From Bacteroidales bacterium (lineage in GTDB: Bacteria > Bacteroidota > Bacteroidia > Bacteroidales > UBA932): DNA of 16,129 bases. The translations under genes were made by a program, and so were the position numbers. Shown here piece after piece: positions 7,575-15,089 of this stretch (position 1 is the first letter of the stretch; each line of letters starts with the position of its first letter). The notes beneath the pieces are model-generated. The model did no database searches. It was not told where the DNA came from and was given only the letters and a program-made list of their open reading frames with translations. The stretch spans positions 1-16,129 of the forward strand of contig SFPH01000008.1 in NCBI GenBank assembly GCA_004552115.1, written 5' to 3'.

Positions 7575-7582
7575 CAAAGATA
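7575..7582 (-). promoter_or_regulatory. Candidate -7 element of the DUF486 gene
   Basis: On the minus strand TATCTTTG fits TAnnTTTG, 23 bases before the start at 7551. I see no TTTG at the expected distance upstream, so only half of the promoter is supported. Confidence 0.35.
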
Positions 7583-7591
7583 CTGGAAATA

Positions 7592-7623
7592 TTTGTCATT
7601 ATTGATGTATTTTCATAAATTTG
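7592..7623 (+). promoter_or_regulatory. Bacteroidota-type promoter of the glmM operon
   Basis: TTTG (7592-7595) and TAAATTTG (7616-7623) are separated by 20 bases, a close match to the consensus. Transcription would start near 7630, giving a leader of about 35 AT-rich bases before the ATG at 7665, without a Shine-Dalgarno. Confidence 0.75.
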
Positions 7624-7664
7624 AGTGATAAATTGAAAACAAGTAATCTTTAACTGATTGCACT

Positions 7665-9089
7665 ATGACATTGATAAAATCAATCTCCGGCATCCGCGGT
7701 ACTGTCGGCGGCAATCCGGGAGGGGCGCTGACCCCTGTTGACATTGTCAAATTCACTTATGCATACTGTTCTGAACTGCGCCGGCGCAGGCCGAAGCAGG
7801 CAGGGGAGAGGTACACCGTGGTTGTCGGCAGGGACGCCCGCATTTCAGGCGAGATGGTCGAGGACCTTGTCTGCGGCACGATAGCGGCCTGCGGAGTTGA
7901 CGTCATCAAGGCCGGACTGGCCTCCACGCCGACCACCGAGATGGCCGTCATCCTTTCCGGAGCAGATGGCGGAATCATCCTTACCGCCTCCCACAACCCG
8001 AGGCAGTGGAACGCCCTGAAGCTTCTCAATGAGAAGGGAGAGTTCCTCAATGCCGCTGAGGGTCAGGCAGTTCTGGACTGCGCCGAGTCCGGGGACTTCG
8101 AGTTCGCAGACATCGATTCCATCGGAACCATTGCGGAGGAAGACTTTACCGACAGGCATCTGGACGAGGTGCTGAAACTGAAATACGTCGATGTGGAGGC
8201 AGTCAGGGCCGCCGGCTTCAAGGTGGTTCTGGATGCTGTCAACTCCGTAGGCGGAATAATAATGCCGAGGCTTCTCCAGAGAATGGGAGTCGAGTGCGTA
8301 TGCGTGAACTGCAATCCTGACGGCAATTTCGCCCATAATCCTGAACCTCTTCCGCAGAACCTTGCGGAGCTTTCCGCAAAAGTCGTTTCCGAGAAGGCCG
8401 ACTTCGGAATCTCAGTGGACCCTGATGTGGACCGCCTCGCCCTGATCTGCGAGAACGGGGAACCATTCGTGGAGGAATACACCCTCGTAAGCGTTGCGGA
8501 CTATATCCTGGAATGCGCTGAGGCCGAGGGCATCGGAGATCTCGTGACTGTTTCCAATCTCTCTTCGTCCAGGGCGCTCCGCGACGTCACCGAGGCTCAC
8601 GGCGGAAAGTATTACGCATCGGCAGTCGGCGAGGTCAATGTCACCACCCTCATGCGTGAGAAGGGCGCCATCATCGGAGGCGAGGGCAATGGTGGGGTCA
8701 TCTATCCGGCCATACACGCCGGCAGGGACGCCATGGTGGGCGTGGCCCTCTTCCTCTCCAATCTTGCCCATAAGAAGATGAAGGTGTCCGCTCTGAAGAA
8801 GACATATCCGGAGTACCACATTGCCAAGAACAGGATTGAACTCTCTGACAAATCATTGATCGACAAGATTTTGAACAGGCTTCAGGAGATTTTTGCCGAC
8901 CAGGATGTCAATACCGTGGACGGAGTGAAGATAAGCTTCGAGGATAAGAGGGAGTGGGTTCATCTGCGCAAGTCCAATACCGAGCCGATCATAAGGATCT
9001 ATTCCGAGGCGAAGACCGTGGAACGTGCCGTGGCCCTGGGCAATGAGGTCATCGAGGTTGCCAGGGGCATTATCAATGAGGGAGCATAA
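7665..9089 (+). CDS. glmM: Phosphoglucosamine mutase (alpha-D-phosphohexomutase family)
   Basis: GlmM interconverts glucosamine-6-phosphate and glucosamine-1-phosphate in the cytosol, leading to UDP-GlcNAc for peptidoglycan and LPS. All four family signatures are present in this 474-residue protein: the phosphoserine loop TASHNP with Ser109, the metal-binding loop DPDVDR (252-257), the sugar-binding loop GEGNGG (339-344), and the C-terminal phosphate-binding loop RKSNTEPIIR (435-444). The N-terminus (TLIKSISGIRGTVGG) is typical of Bacteroidota GlmM. A related phosphomannomutase/phosphoglucomutase activity cannot be fully excluded. The stop codon shares its last A with the ATG of the next gene (TAATG), indicating translational coupling with the NamZ-like protein. 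Confidence 0.88.
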   Translation: MTLIKSISGIRGTVGGNPGGALTPVDIVKFTYAYCSELRRRRPKQAGERYTVVVGRDARISGEMVEDLVCGTIAACGVDVIKAGLASTPTTEMAVILSGADGGIILTASHNPRQWNALKLLNEKGEFLNAAEGQAVLDCAESGDFEFADIDSIGTIAEEDFTDRHLDEVLKLKYVDVEAVRAAGFKVVLDAVNSVGGIIMPRLLQRMGVECVCVNCNPDGNFAHNPEPLPQNLAELSAKVVSEKADFGISVDPDVDRLALICENGEPFVEEYTLVSVADYILECAEAEGIGDLVTVSNLSSSRALRDVTEAHGGKYYASAVGEVNVTTLMREKGAIIGGEGNGGVIYPAIHAGRDAMVGVALFLSNLAHKKMKVSALKKTYPEYHIAKNRIELSDKSLIDKILNRLQEIFADQDVNTVDGVKISFEDKREWVHLRKSNTEPIIRIYSEAKTVERAVALGNEVIEVARGIINEGA

Positions 9090-10153
9090 TGTTTTCATTC
9101 AGGACGACCAAGCTTGAGGATCAGCTGGACAAGGCCCTTGTTGAAGGCAGGGTAGGCTGCTTCTGTACCCAGAACTGCTGGGATACCAGCGGGGACAGGT
9201 ATATGTGGGACATTTTCAGGGAGAGGGGCAATCTTGAGCGCCTCTTCCGGCCTGAAGATGCGGAGCTGACCCCGGGCACCAATCACATACACTTCGACTC
9301 CGAGTCTCTCAGGGGACTCAGTGCGGTCGTGGTCGAGATTCAGGATGTCGGCGTCAGGTATTTCAATTATACCAAGGATGTAATGCGCCTGATGATGATT
9401 CTGGCTGTTCTGGACGAGCCCCCGGCATTGTACGTCGTGGACCACTTCAATCCTGCCGGACGTATTGTCGAGGGCACGGTTCCTAATGTGGACTGCGAGA
9501 AATTCGTGCCCAGGGTGGCTCACAGACACGGACTCACCCTGGGCGAGCTCTGCAATCTTTTCTATTCGGAAATCGGGGCCCGCTATCCGCTTCACGTGAT
9601 CTCGGCGCATGCTTCCGATTACAACAAGGATTTGCTGCCATGGACCATTGCTCCGGCCTCTGACATACCGGGAATGTTCACCTGCATGATGTATGCGGGG
9701 GGAGGCCTCTGGAACAACACGAACATCACCCCAGGCATCGGTACCGCAAGGCCATACGAATATTTCGGTGCTCCGTTCATACAGCACGGGCCATACGATA
9801 TGCTGCCGGTCAAGGAGGGTGTGCTGATGCGGCCCTGCTCATTCAGGCCTTCCGCGGGCCTCTACCGCGACCAGGTTTGCTATGGATACCAGATAATGCT
9901 GAAGCCCGGAGCCCAGTATCATTCCCTCCTCCATACACTCCAGCTGATAAGGTATTTCGCCGAGAGATATCCCCAGTTCGAGATGTCCGGCGGATTCAGA
10001 CTTAAACTGGCTGACGAGACCCTTGAGTCATATCTCCGCGGGGAGATTTCCTTCCAGGATGCCCGTGAGCACGTGAAGGTAGAGGAACAGAAGTGGATAC
10101 GCAAGGCCAAGCGCTTCACATTGTATGACGATGCTCCTTACAGAATCAAATGA
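9089..10153 (+). CDS. DUF1343/NamZ-like protein (exo-beta-N-acetylmuramidase family), no signal peptide
   Basis: Characterised NamZ enzymes release MurNAc from the non-reducing end of peptidoglycan fragments. This 354-residue protein keeps the family's order of motifs: GRVGCFCTQN (20-29), FRPED (53-57, for FSPEH), EIQDVGVR (83-90), VVDHFNPAGRIVEG (116-129, for LDRPNPxGG), HGLTLGEL (147-154), WTIAPASDIP (185-194, for WxxPSPNIP), NNTNITPGIGT (209-219, for EGTNxSxGRGT) and GAPF (227-230). Several normally conserved residues differ: PEHG reads PEDA, and the Glu of EGTN is Asn. The protein begins directly with the domain, and no signal peptide or lipobox is visible, unlike most family members. It overlaps glmM by one base. 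It belongs to the fold with confidence, but its activity and substrate are open. Confidence 0.8.
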   Translation: MFSFRTTKLEDQLDKALVEGRVGCFCTQNCWDTSGDRYMWDIFRERGNLERLFRPEDAELTPGTNHIHFDSESLRGLSAVVVEIQDVGVRYFNYTKDVMRLMMILAVLDEPPALYVVDHFNPAGRIVEGTVPNVDCEKFVPRVAHRHGLTLGELCNLFYSEIGARYPLHVISAHASDYNKDLLPWTIAPASDIPGMFTCMMYAGGGLWNNTNITPGIGTARPYEYFGAPFIQHGPYDMLPVKEGVLMRPCSFRPSAGLYRDQVCYGYQIMLKPGAQYHSLLHTLQLIRYFAERYPQFEMSGGFRLKLADETLESYLRGEISFQDAREHVKVEEQKWIRKAKRFTLYDDAPYRIK

Positions 10154-10167
10154 TTTTTCGTCAAAAG

Positions 10168-10199
10168 TTTGGATATGTTTCAGGAAATGTCTAAATTTG
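10168..10199 (+). promoter_or_regulatory. Bacteroidota-type promoter of rpmE2
   Basis: TTTG (10168-10171) and TAAATTTG (10192-10199) are 20 bases apart, the same -7 octamer as at glmM and rpsF. Transcription from about 10206 gives a leader of about 30 AT-rich bases with no Shine-Dalgarno. Confidence 0.8.
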
Positions 10200-10235
10200 C
10201 GTTCCTGATTTGAAAACAATTAATTTTTTGAGACA

Positions 10236-10487
10236 ATGAAGAAAGGAATTCATCCCGAAACCTACCGTCTTGTAGCTTTCAAGGATATGTCTAACGACAC
10301 CGTGTTCATCACCCGCTCCTGCGCAACCACCAAGGATACCCTCGTAGTTGACGGAGTTGAGTACCCTGTAGTAAAGGTCGAGATTTCCAACACCTCTCAC
10401 CCGTTCTACACCGGAAAGGTCAAGCTCGTCGATACCACCGGTCGTGTGGACAGATTCTACCAGAGATACAAGACCAGACAGAAATAA
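10236..10487 (+). CDS. rpmE2: 50S ribosomal protein L31, type B
   Basis: This 83-residue protein of the large ribosomal subunit starts MKKGIHPETYRLVAFKDMS and contains ISNTSHPFYTGKVKLVDT and GRVDRFYQRYK. Those are the diagnostic segments of type B bL31 (HPFYTG, GRVxxFxxRY). It lacks the zinc-binding CxxC of type A, with only one Cys (in TRSCATT), so it is a zinc-independent form. Length is normal. It stands alone between its own promoter (10168-10199) and terminator (10508-10538). Codon use looks more restricted than in neighbours (many ACC, GTC, AAG codons), as expected for a highly expressed gene. Confidence 0.97.
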   Translation: MKKGIHPETYRLVAFKDMSNDTVFITRSCATTKDTLVVDGVEYPVVKVEISNTSHPFYTGKVKLVDTTGRVDRFYQRYKTRQK

Positions 10488-10507
10488 TTCATCTGTCAGG
10501 AAGTTCA

Positions 10508-10538
10508 GGACGGGGTCATGTTGCCCCGTCCTTTTTTT
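10508..10538 (+). terminator. Rho-independent terminator of rpmE2
   Basis: GGACGGGG (10508-10515) and CCCCGTCC (10524-10531) form a perfect 8-bp GC-rich stem with an 8-base loop, followed directly by seven Ts (10532-10538). It starts 20 bases after the rpmE2 stop and separates it from the next gene. Confidence 0.93.
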
Positions 10539-10575
10539 ATCCTTACTTCATCGTTACCTGGAATAAACCATTGAC

Positions 10576-11598
10576 ATGGAACTTTTCGAATATGCAAGAC
10601 CGGACCTGATGTCCGGAAAGAAAATACTCTACGTCCACGGATTCGCTTCCGGCGGGCGCATTGGCAATGCTGAAAGATATCTGCGCCTCGAGCAAGCCGG
10701 ACTTGATTCTGGGCACGTCGATGGGAGGAATGCTTGCAGAGCAGCTCCGCGGAATCCACCGCATTCTGGTCAATCCCGCCTTCCATCTTGCAGATACCAT
10801 CTTGAAGAACAATGGTCTCGGCCGTCAGGAATATCATTGCCCAAGGGCGGATGGCGAGACATCATTTCTCGTGAACAAGCCGCTGCTCGAGGATTTCAGG
10901 GAGGTCTCGTCGGCCTGCTTCGTGGGCATGCCGGAAGATGCCTCAAGCCTGGATGCATTCGGTTCGCTGACAGGAGACCAGGACCTTGTCTATGGAATGT
11001 TCGGGACCAGGGACAAGTCTATGGAATGTTCGGGACCAGGGACAATATGGTGGACACCTATGATGAATTCGCCTCGCATTATCCCAATGCCATACGATTC
11101 GACGGCGGGCATTATCTGGACGACAGCGTCTTCCTGCATTCCGTTCTCCCTGTCATTGAGAGGATTGACGACATTCAGAATAATAGAAGGAAGCCCGTTG
11201 TCCTTGTCAGCTTCACGGATACGTTGGCTGATGTCAGAAACGGGATTTCCAAAAATATTCCCACTCAGGAATTCGAGGTCTGCGGAAGTGCCGTCAGATC
11301 ATTTGCCGCATTGTGCAGGAATTACACTCCATACGTACTTGTCTCGTCGCATTTCAACAATCCGGACACCCTGCCGGAAATCTTCCGCTGGGTTGAAAGG
11401 CATCTTGGCGTACAGGCCTGGAACCGTGTCATCGTGAGCAACAGGAAGGACATTGTACTGGGTGACTATCTCATCGACAGATATCCGGAGCGTCTCGGCA
11501 CATCCGATTTCATGGGCACAGTCCTGCATTTCGGTGAGGACCCGTTCAGAACCTGGGAGGATGTGATGACTTTCTTCGACAGGCTTGGAGGTCAATAA
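10576..11598 (+). pseudogene. Disrupted YqiA/YcfP-type esterase with C-terminal HAD-like domain
   Basis: The coding signal changes frame twice. From ATG 10576, frame 1 encodes the esterase start KKILYVHGFASGG. From about 10650 the homology moves to the next frame (ALAMLKDICASSKPDLILGT, with the GTSMGG nucleophile elbow, then RILVNPAFHLADT and FLVNKPLLEDFREV). At the 29-bp tandem repeat (10988-11045) it returns to frame 1 (VYGMFGTRDNMVDTYDEF, ASHYPNAIRFDGGHYLDDSV) and runs to TAA at 11598. Between HGFAS and ALAMLKD about 25 residues of the usual fold are missing, consistent with an internal deletion of 3n+2 bases. Removing one copy of the repeat joins the second and third segments perfectly. 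The C-terminal part (about 11190-11598) resembles a HAD/5'-nucleotidase domain, with motif I degenerate (VSFTDTLAD). Frame 1 stays open throughout as 340 codons, but its middle would be nonsense. Genuine mutation and assembly error are both possible. Confidence 0.75.
10988..11045 (+). repeat. Exact 29-bp tandem duplication
   Basis: Bases 10988-11016 and 11017-11045 are identical 29-base units beginning GTCTATGGAATG and ending GGGACAA. The length is not a multiple of three, so each copy gained or lost changes the reading frame. Both copies encode VYGMFGTRD, in different frames. Confidence 0.95.
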
Positions 11599-12704
11599 CC
11601 CTGAGGCTGGACTATGTAGCGGCTGTCGTCCTCCGCCTTGCGGACCAGTTCGCCGATCTTGCCGCCTTTGCCGCAGTCGATTATGAGCCCTGCCTTCATT
11701 CCTCCGAATGAGGTGAGCATCGCATAGTCTCCGCTGCTGTCTCCGGCGACCAGAACGGGATCCTGACCGCCGTGGAGAGGGGCTATGAATCTGCGTATGC
11801 ATTCCACCTTTCCTTCAAGGAAGGTTCCGGGATATCCGTCCTCGAATTTGCCGCCGACTTTTTCCTTGTCAGCCAGGCGGATTCCGAATACATTCTCAGG
11901 TGCGAGTCCGAGGCCGAATTCCTCACCACAGGCCAGAACCTCCACGATCACTTCGAGGGATGCGGAACATACATATACTTCTATGCCGTTATCTTTCAAT
12001 GCTTTATAGAGATTCTTGCTCCTTTCCGGAATGACCAGGCCCTTCCTTACGGTAGTGGAAACCTTCCCATCCGGACTTGTCCAGTTCTCGTTCCATATCT
12101 TGCCGGTTCCGAGCCAGCAATCCACTGATTCCCTTGTTGCCTCCTGCAATTCAGCATAGCTCATCCCCGTGAACAATGCAGGCATCCAGAGACACCAGGT
12201 CTCGTAGCTGCAGCTGTTCTCGATACCTTCGTTCAATGCCAGGAGCTTCGCGCGGAAGTCCTTCCAGGCGTCTTCCTGCCTTATGTCTTCCAGGCTCATT
12301 CCCTCTTCCATCATTGTCCTGACAGACCTGTAGTCCTTCACCATGTCCCCGGCGATTTCCCTTGCAGTCATTTCCGGTCCTTCGAGTACCTGGTCCAGGT
12401 CAGGAATCCAGGCGGTAAATGCGTCGAAAGCCTCGTCCGGGGAGAAAGCATATCTCATATTCTCTGCCTGCCATATCATCAATGTCATTGATATATCATT
12501 GACAATGCTGGTGTTGTCGAAGTCGAAGACTGCATATGGCCTGCAATCCGGGTCATTGCCATTCCTGCCGCATTCCGTTATCAATTCTTCCAGAGCGGCG
12601 TGAGCTTCATCTGTCCATCCTTCCTTGGGGAGTACTTCTGTCTCTCCGCAGGACAGAAACAGAAAAAGGCCGGCCAGAAACGCTCCGGCCAGCCCTTTAT
12701 CCAT
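11592..12704 (-). CDS. HAD-superfamily phosphatase lipoprotein (phosphoserine/phosphorylcholine phosphatase-like)
   Basis: This 370-residue protein has a lipoprotein signal peptide with lipobox LFLSC (Cys19), so it should sit in the outer or inner membrane facing the periplasm or outside. HAD motifs are intact: motif I FDFDNTS with nucleophile Asp61 and acid Asp63, motif II VCSAS (Ser247), motif III Lys near 299 (FLEGKVECIRR), and motif IV GDSSGDYAML (Asp322, Asp326). The large helical cap between motifs I and II is like that of phosphoserine/phosphorylcholine phosphatases. The natural substrate is not readable. I chose ATG 12704 because it gives a normal short n-region; ATG 12722 is possible, and a longer frame overlaps the transporter. 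The gene starts 19 bases after the transporter stop and is probably its operon partner. Its end overlaps the convergent gene at 11598 by 7 bases. Confidence 0.85.
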   Translation of the reverse strand: MDKGLAGAFLAGLFLFLSCGETEVLPKEGWTDEAHAALEELITECGRNGNDPDCRPYAVFDFDNTSIVNDISMTLMIWQAENMRYAFSPDEAFDAFTAWIPDLDQVLEGPEMTAREIAGDMVKDYRSVRTMMEEGMSLEDIRQEDAWKDFRAKLLALNEGIENSCSYETWCLWMPALFTGMSYAELQEATRESVDCWLGTGKIWNENWTSPDGKVSTTVRKGLVIPERSKNLYKALKDNGIEVYVCSASLEVIVEVLACGEEFGLGLAPENVFGIRLADKEKVGGKFEDGYPGTFLEGKVECIRRFIAPLHGGQDPVLVAGDSSGDYAMLTSFGGMKAGLIIDCGKGGKIGELVRKAEDDSRYIVQPQGY

Positions 12705-12723
12705 TGAATTATTCCTGTACATA

Positions 12724-14235
12724 TCAGATAAGGCCTGAAGAACCGAGGAAAATAAGCATCGCATATCCGAGAATGAGGCCGATGACACCGATCACGATTC
12801 CCATCTTCTCCATATCCTTCTGCTGGATCATGCCTGTTGCGTGTGCAAGTGCGTTCGGAGGTGTGGAGATAGGGAGGATCATTGCGAGAGATGAACCGAT
12901 TGCCACTCCGATGAGCAGTGTGGATACTCCTCCGAGAGGTTCCAGGTTTGCAGTCATGCTCTGGCCGACAACTGCGAGAATCGGCACGAGAAGAGCCGCT
13001 GTTGCAGTGTGTGAGATGAAGTTGGCCATGATGTAGCAGATGAGGCCTGAGCCTACGACTACAATTACTGCAGGCCATGAACCGAATGGAATAGCCTCGA
13101 TGAGATGTCCTGCAAGACCGGTCTCCTGAAGGGCCACGCCGAGTGAGAAGCCGCCGGCCACCATCCAGAGCACGCTCCAGTTGATCTCCTCGAGATCTCT
13201 CTTGGTGAGGACACCTGTGATTGCGAATACGCCGATAGGGAGCATTGCGACGACATTGGAGTTGACTCCCGTGAACTTGTCGGTCATCCAGAGGAGGACT
13301 GTCAGGGCGAATGTTACATATACCACGTAATCTCTCCAGGACTTCTGATGCTCGCCCTCTATCTTGAGCTCAATGGTCTTCTGCTTGAACGGGAAAACCT
13401 TGAGGAGGATAACCCAGGCAATGAAGAGGAGGAGGATTGCGAACGGAGTCATGAAGGCCATCCACTGTCCGAATCCGATGTTCATGTTCATTCCCATAGG
13501 GTCATTGAGATATTTCAGTGCTATGGCATTCGGAGGGGTTCCGATCGGGGTTCCGATTCCTCCGATGTTTGCCGCGATCGGGATTGCCAGCGCAAGGGCG
13601 ATCTTGCCCTTTCCGTCTGCAGGCAGCGACTTCAGCACAGGGGTGAGGAATGTCAGCATCATTGCCGCGGTGGCTGTGTTGCTGAGGAACATCGAGAATA
13701 CGGCAGTAACGAGAATGAATCCCAGAAGCACGAATCTCGACTGCGTTCCGAACGGCTTCAGGAGGGACTTGGCCAGCATAAGGTCCAGTCCGCTCTTTGT
13801 GGCGGCGATTGCAAGCACGAATCCTCCGATGAAAAGCATGATGATCGGGTCTGCAAAGCAGTGGAGAATCGATTTGTAGCTTATCGCGGTGCCAAGTTCA
13901 TTCGTGTCATATCCCTCGTGGAAGAACCAGAGGCTGCTGTTGGATGTAGTGAACAGCAGGAGCACGACTACCACCATCGATGTGGTCCAGGCCGGAACGG
14001 CTTCGAACACCCACATGAGGATTGCGAACACGAAGATGGAGATCGTCCTCTGCTCGATTATCGTCAGTCCCTCAATTCCGAAGAACGAAGTAGGCAACAG
14101 CCAGAGTATCAGTGGAATGATGGTCGCGATTGCGAGCCTGATGGCTCTTGATACGGTCTTGTCCTGTGTCCTGTGGTTCTTTTTCCACTCGTGATAGGTT
14201 TCCACCATCTGGAAACCGTAGAATGATTTGAACAT
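12724..14235 (-). CDS. DASS/SLC13-family anion:Na+ symporter
   Basis: This 503-residue inner-membrane protein has about eleven hydrophobic segments and the two-fold DASS repeat. The first substrate/Na+ hairpin motif is SNTATAA (Ser185-Asn186-Thr187), with GTPPNAIA at 232-239. The second repeat has SHTATAALLVP (Ser408-His409-Thr410), with STPPNALAHATG at 457-468. Family members import dicarboxylates, citrate, sulfate or phosphate with sodium. The second motif is normally SNT; here His replaces Asn, so the substrate should not be assumed to be succinate. The gene is followed after 19 bases by a phosphatase lipoprotein. No strong promoter is seen in 14236-14280; TAGTTTAA near 14260-14253 is only a partial match. 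Confidence 0.9.
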   Translation of the reverse strand: MFKSFYGFQMVETYHEWKKNHRTQDKTVSRAIRLAIATIIPLILWLLPTSFFGIEGLTIIEQRTISIFVFAILMWVFEAVPAWTTSMVVVVLLLFTTSNSSLWFFHEGYDTNELGTAISYKSILHCFADPIIMLFIGGFVLAIAATKSGLDLMLAKSLLKPFGTQSRFVLLGFILVTAVFSMFLSNTATAAMMLTFLTPVLKSLPADGKGKIALALAIPIAANIGGIGTPIGTPPNAIALKYLNDPMGMNMNIGFGQWMAFMTPFAILLLFIAWVILLKVFPFKQKTIELKIEGEHQKSWRDYVVYVTFALTVLLWMTDKFTGVNSNVVAMLPIGVFAITGVLTKRDLEEINWSVLWMVAGGFSLGVALQETGLAGHLIEAIPFGSWPAVIVVVGSGLICYIMANFISHTATAALLVPILAVVGQSMTANLEPLGGVSTLLIGVAIGSSLAMILPISTPPNALAHATGMIQQKDMEKMGIVIGVIGLILGYAMLIFLGSSGLI

Positions 14236-14280
14236 GTTGGATTAGTTTTCTGTTAAACTATGCTATTCTTGGGAATCCCT

Positions 14281-14309
14281 AAAAAATTGGCTGACCTTTC
14301 GGCCAGCCA
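14281..14309 (-). terminator. Rho-independent terminator of the rpsF-rpsR-rplI operon
   Basis: On the minus strand TGGCTGGCC (14309-14301) pairs with GGTCAGCCA (14296-14288) around a GAAA tetraloop, with one G-U pair. The run TTTTTT ends the signal at 14286-14281, separated from the stem by one T and one A-pairing position. It lies 20 bases past the rplI stop. Confidence 0.9.
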
Positions 14310-14329
14310 GTTTTATAGAAGAGCCGATT

Positions 14330-14776
14330 TTATTCAGCTGTAACCTCGAATTTGAAGGCACCCTTGATGCTCTTGTAGCACTTTACCTCAGCGTCATACT
14401 GACCGAGTTCCTTTACCTCAGGAGAGGTGATGGTGATGTCCTTCTTGTCAACCTCGATTCCTGCTGCTGCAAGAGCCTCTGAAAGCTGTGCTGTAGTAAC
14501 GGAACCGTAGATCTTGCCGTTTTCGCTGACCTTTGCGGATACCTTTACAAGTACCTCGCTGAGCTTAGCTGCGAGAGCCTCGGCATCGGCAACGAACTTG
14601 GCCTCCTTGTGAGCCCTCTGGCGGAGAGTCTCGGCGTGCTGCTTCTTTGCAGACTCTGTGGCGAGAATCGCAAAACCCTGAGGAATGAGATAATTAAGAG
14701 CGTAACCGGCCTTTACCTTTACGACATCATCCGCGTGGCCGAGATTGGCCACTTCTTTCTTCAAAATGATTTCCAT
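14330..14776 (-). CDS. rplI: 50S ribosomal protein L9
   Basis: This 148-residue bL9 of the large subunit binds 23S rRNA and helps maintain reading frame, by family knowledge. The N-terminal domain has MEIILKKEVANLGHADDVVKVKAGYALNYLIPQGFA, split here as MEIILKKEVANLGHADDVVK and AGYALNYLIPQGFA. A long charged helix (about residues 42-75) follows, then the C-terminal domain with NGKIYGSVTTAQ. Length is normal. It is the last gene of the operon, starting 15 bases after rpsR, with an AGGAG Shine-Dalgarno at 14789-14785. Confidence 0.97.
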   Translation of the reverse strand: MEIILKKEVANLGHADDVVKVKAGYALNYLIPQGFAILATESAKKQHAETLRQRAHKEAKFVADAEALAAKLSEVLVKVSAKVSENGKIYGSVTTAQLSEALAAAGIEVDKKDITITSPEVKELGQYDAEVKCYKSIKGAFKFEVTAE

Positions 14777-14784
14777 ATAGCTGT

Positions 14785-14789
14785 CTCCT
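14785..14789 (-). promoter_or_regulatory. rplI: Shine-Dalgarno sequence of rplI
   Basis: AGGAG on the minus strand ends 8 bases before the ATG at 14776. It is worth noting because most genes in this window lack such a site. Confidence 0.7.
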
Positions 14790-14791
14790 AA

Positions 14792-15073
14792 TTATTTAAG
14801 AAGGTCTGTAACGTATGGGAGAAGAGCGAGGGAGCGAGCCCTCTTGACTGCCTGGGCAACCTTTCTCTGGAACTTCAGAGAGGTTCCGGTGATGCGGCGA
14901 GGGAGAATCTTGCCCTGCTCATTGAGGAACTTCTTGAGGAACTCAGGGTCCTTGTAGTCTACATACTTGATGCCTGCCCTCTTGAAGCGGCAGTATTTCT
15001 TTTTCCTTACCTCTACTGTAGGAGGGTTCAGGTAGCGGATTTCGCTGTTCTGTGCGTTGTTTGTCTGTGCCAT
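14792..15073 (-). CDS. rpsR: 30S ribosomal protein S18
   Basis: This 93-residue bS18 of the small-subunit platform pairs with S6. It has [19 protein letters not shown], then [20 protein letters not shown] and [12 protein letters not shown], the conserved S18 core (RxTGxxxxxQRxxxxAxKRAR). It has a single Cys and no zinc motif. The start at 15073 (MAQTNNAQ) is set by an AGGAGG Shine-Dalgarno 8 bases upstream. A longer frame to 15214 would overlap rpsF and is rejected. It lies 16 bases after rpsF and 15 bases before rplI. Confidence 0.97.
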   Translation of the reverse strand: MAQTNNAQNSEIRYLNPPTVEVRKKKYCRFKRAGIKYVDYKDPEFLKKFLNEQGKILPRRITGTSLKFQRKVAQAVKRARSLALLPYVTDLLK

Positions 15074-15081
15074 GTTCTGTT

Positions 15082-15087
15082 CCTCCT
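15082..15087 (-). promoter_or_regulatory. rpsR: Strong Shine-Dalgarno sequence of rpsR
   Basis: The full core AGGAGG (minus strand 15087-15082) lies 8 bases before the ATG at 15073 and 2 bases after the rpsF stop. It is the strongest ribosome-binding site in the window and decides the rpsR start. Confidence 0.8.
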
Positions 15088-15089
15088 GA

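Noticed and set aside
12705..12788. Longer start for the phosphatase lipoprotein
   Set aside because: It would overlap the transporter end and place the signal peptide 28 residues inside the protein.
13348..14151. Open frame of 267 codons on the plus strand
   Set aside because: It is antisense to the DASS transporter, is dominated by Arg, Glu, His and Cys, and has no family resemblance.
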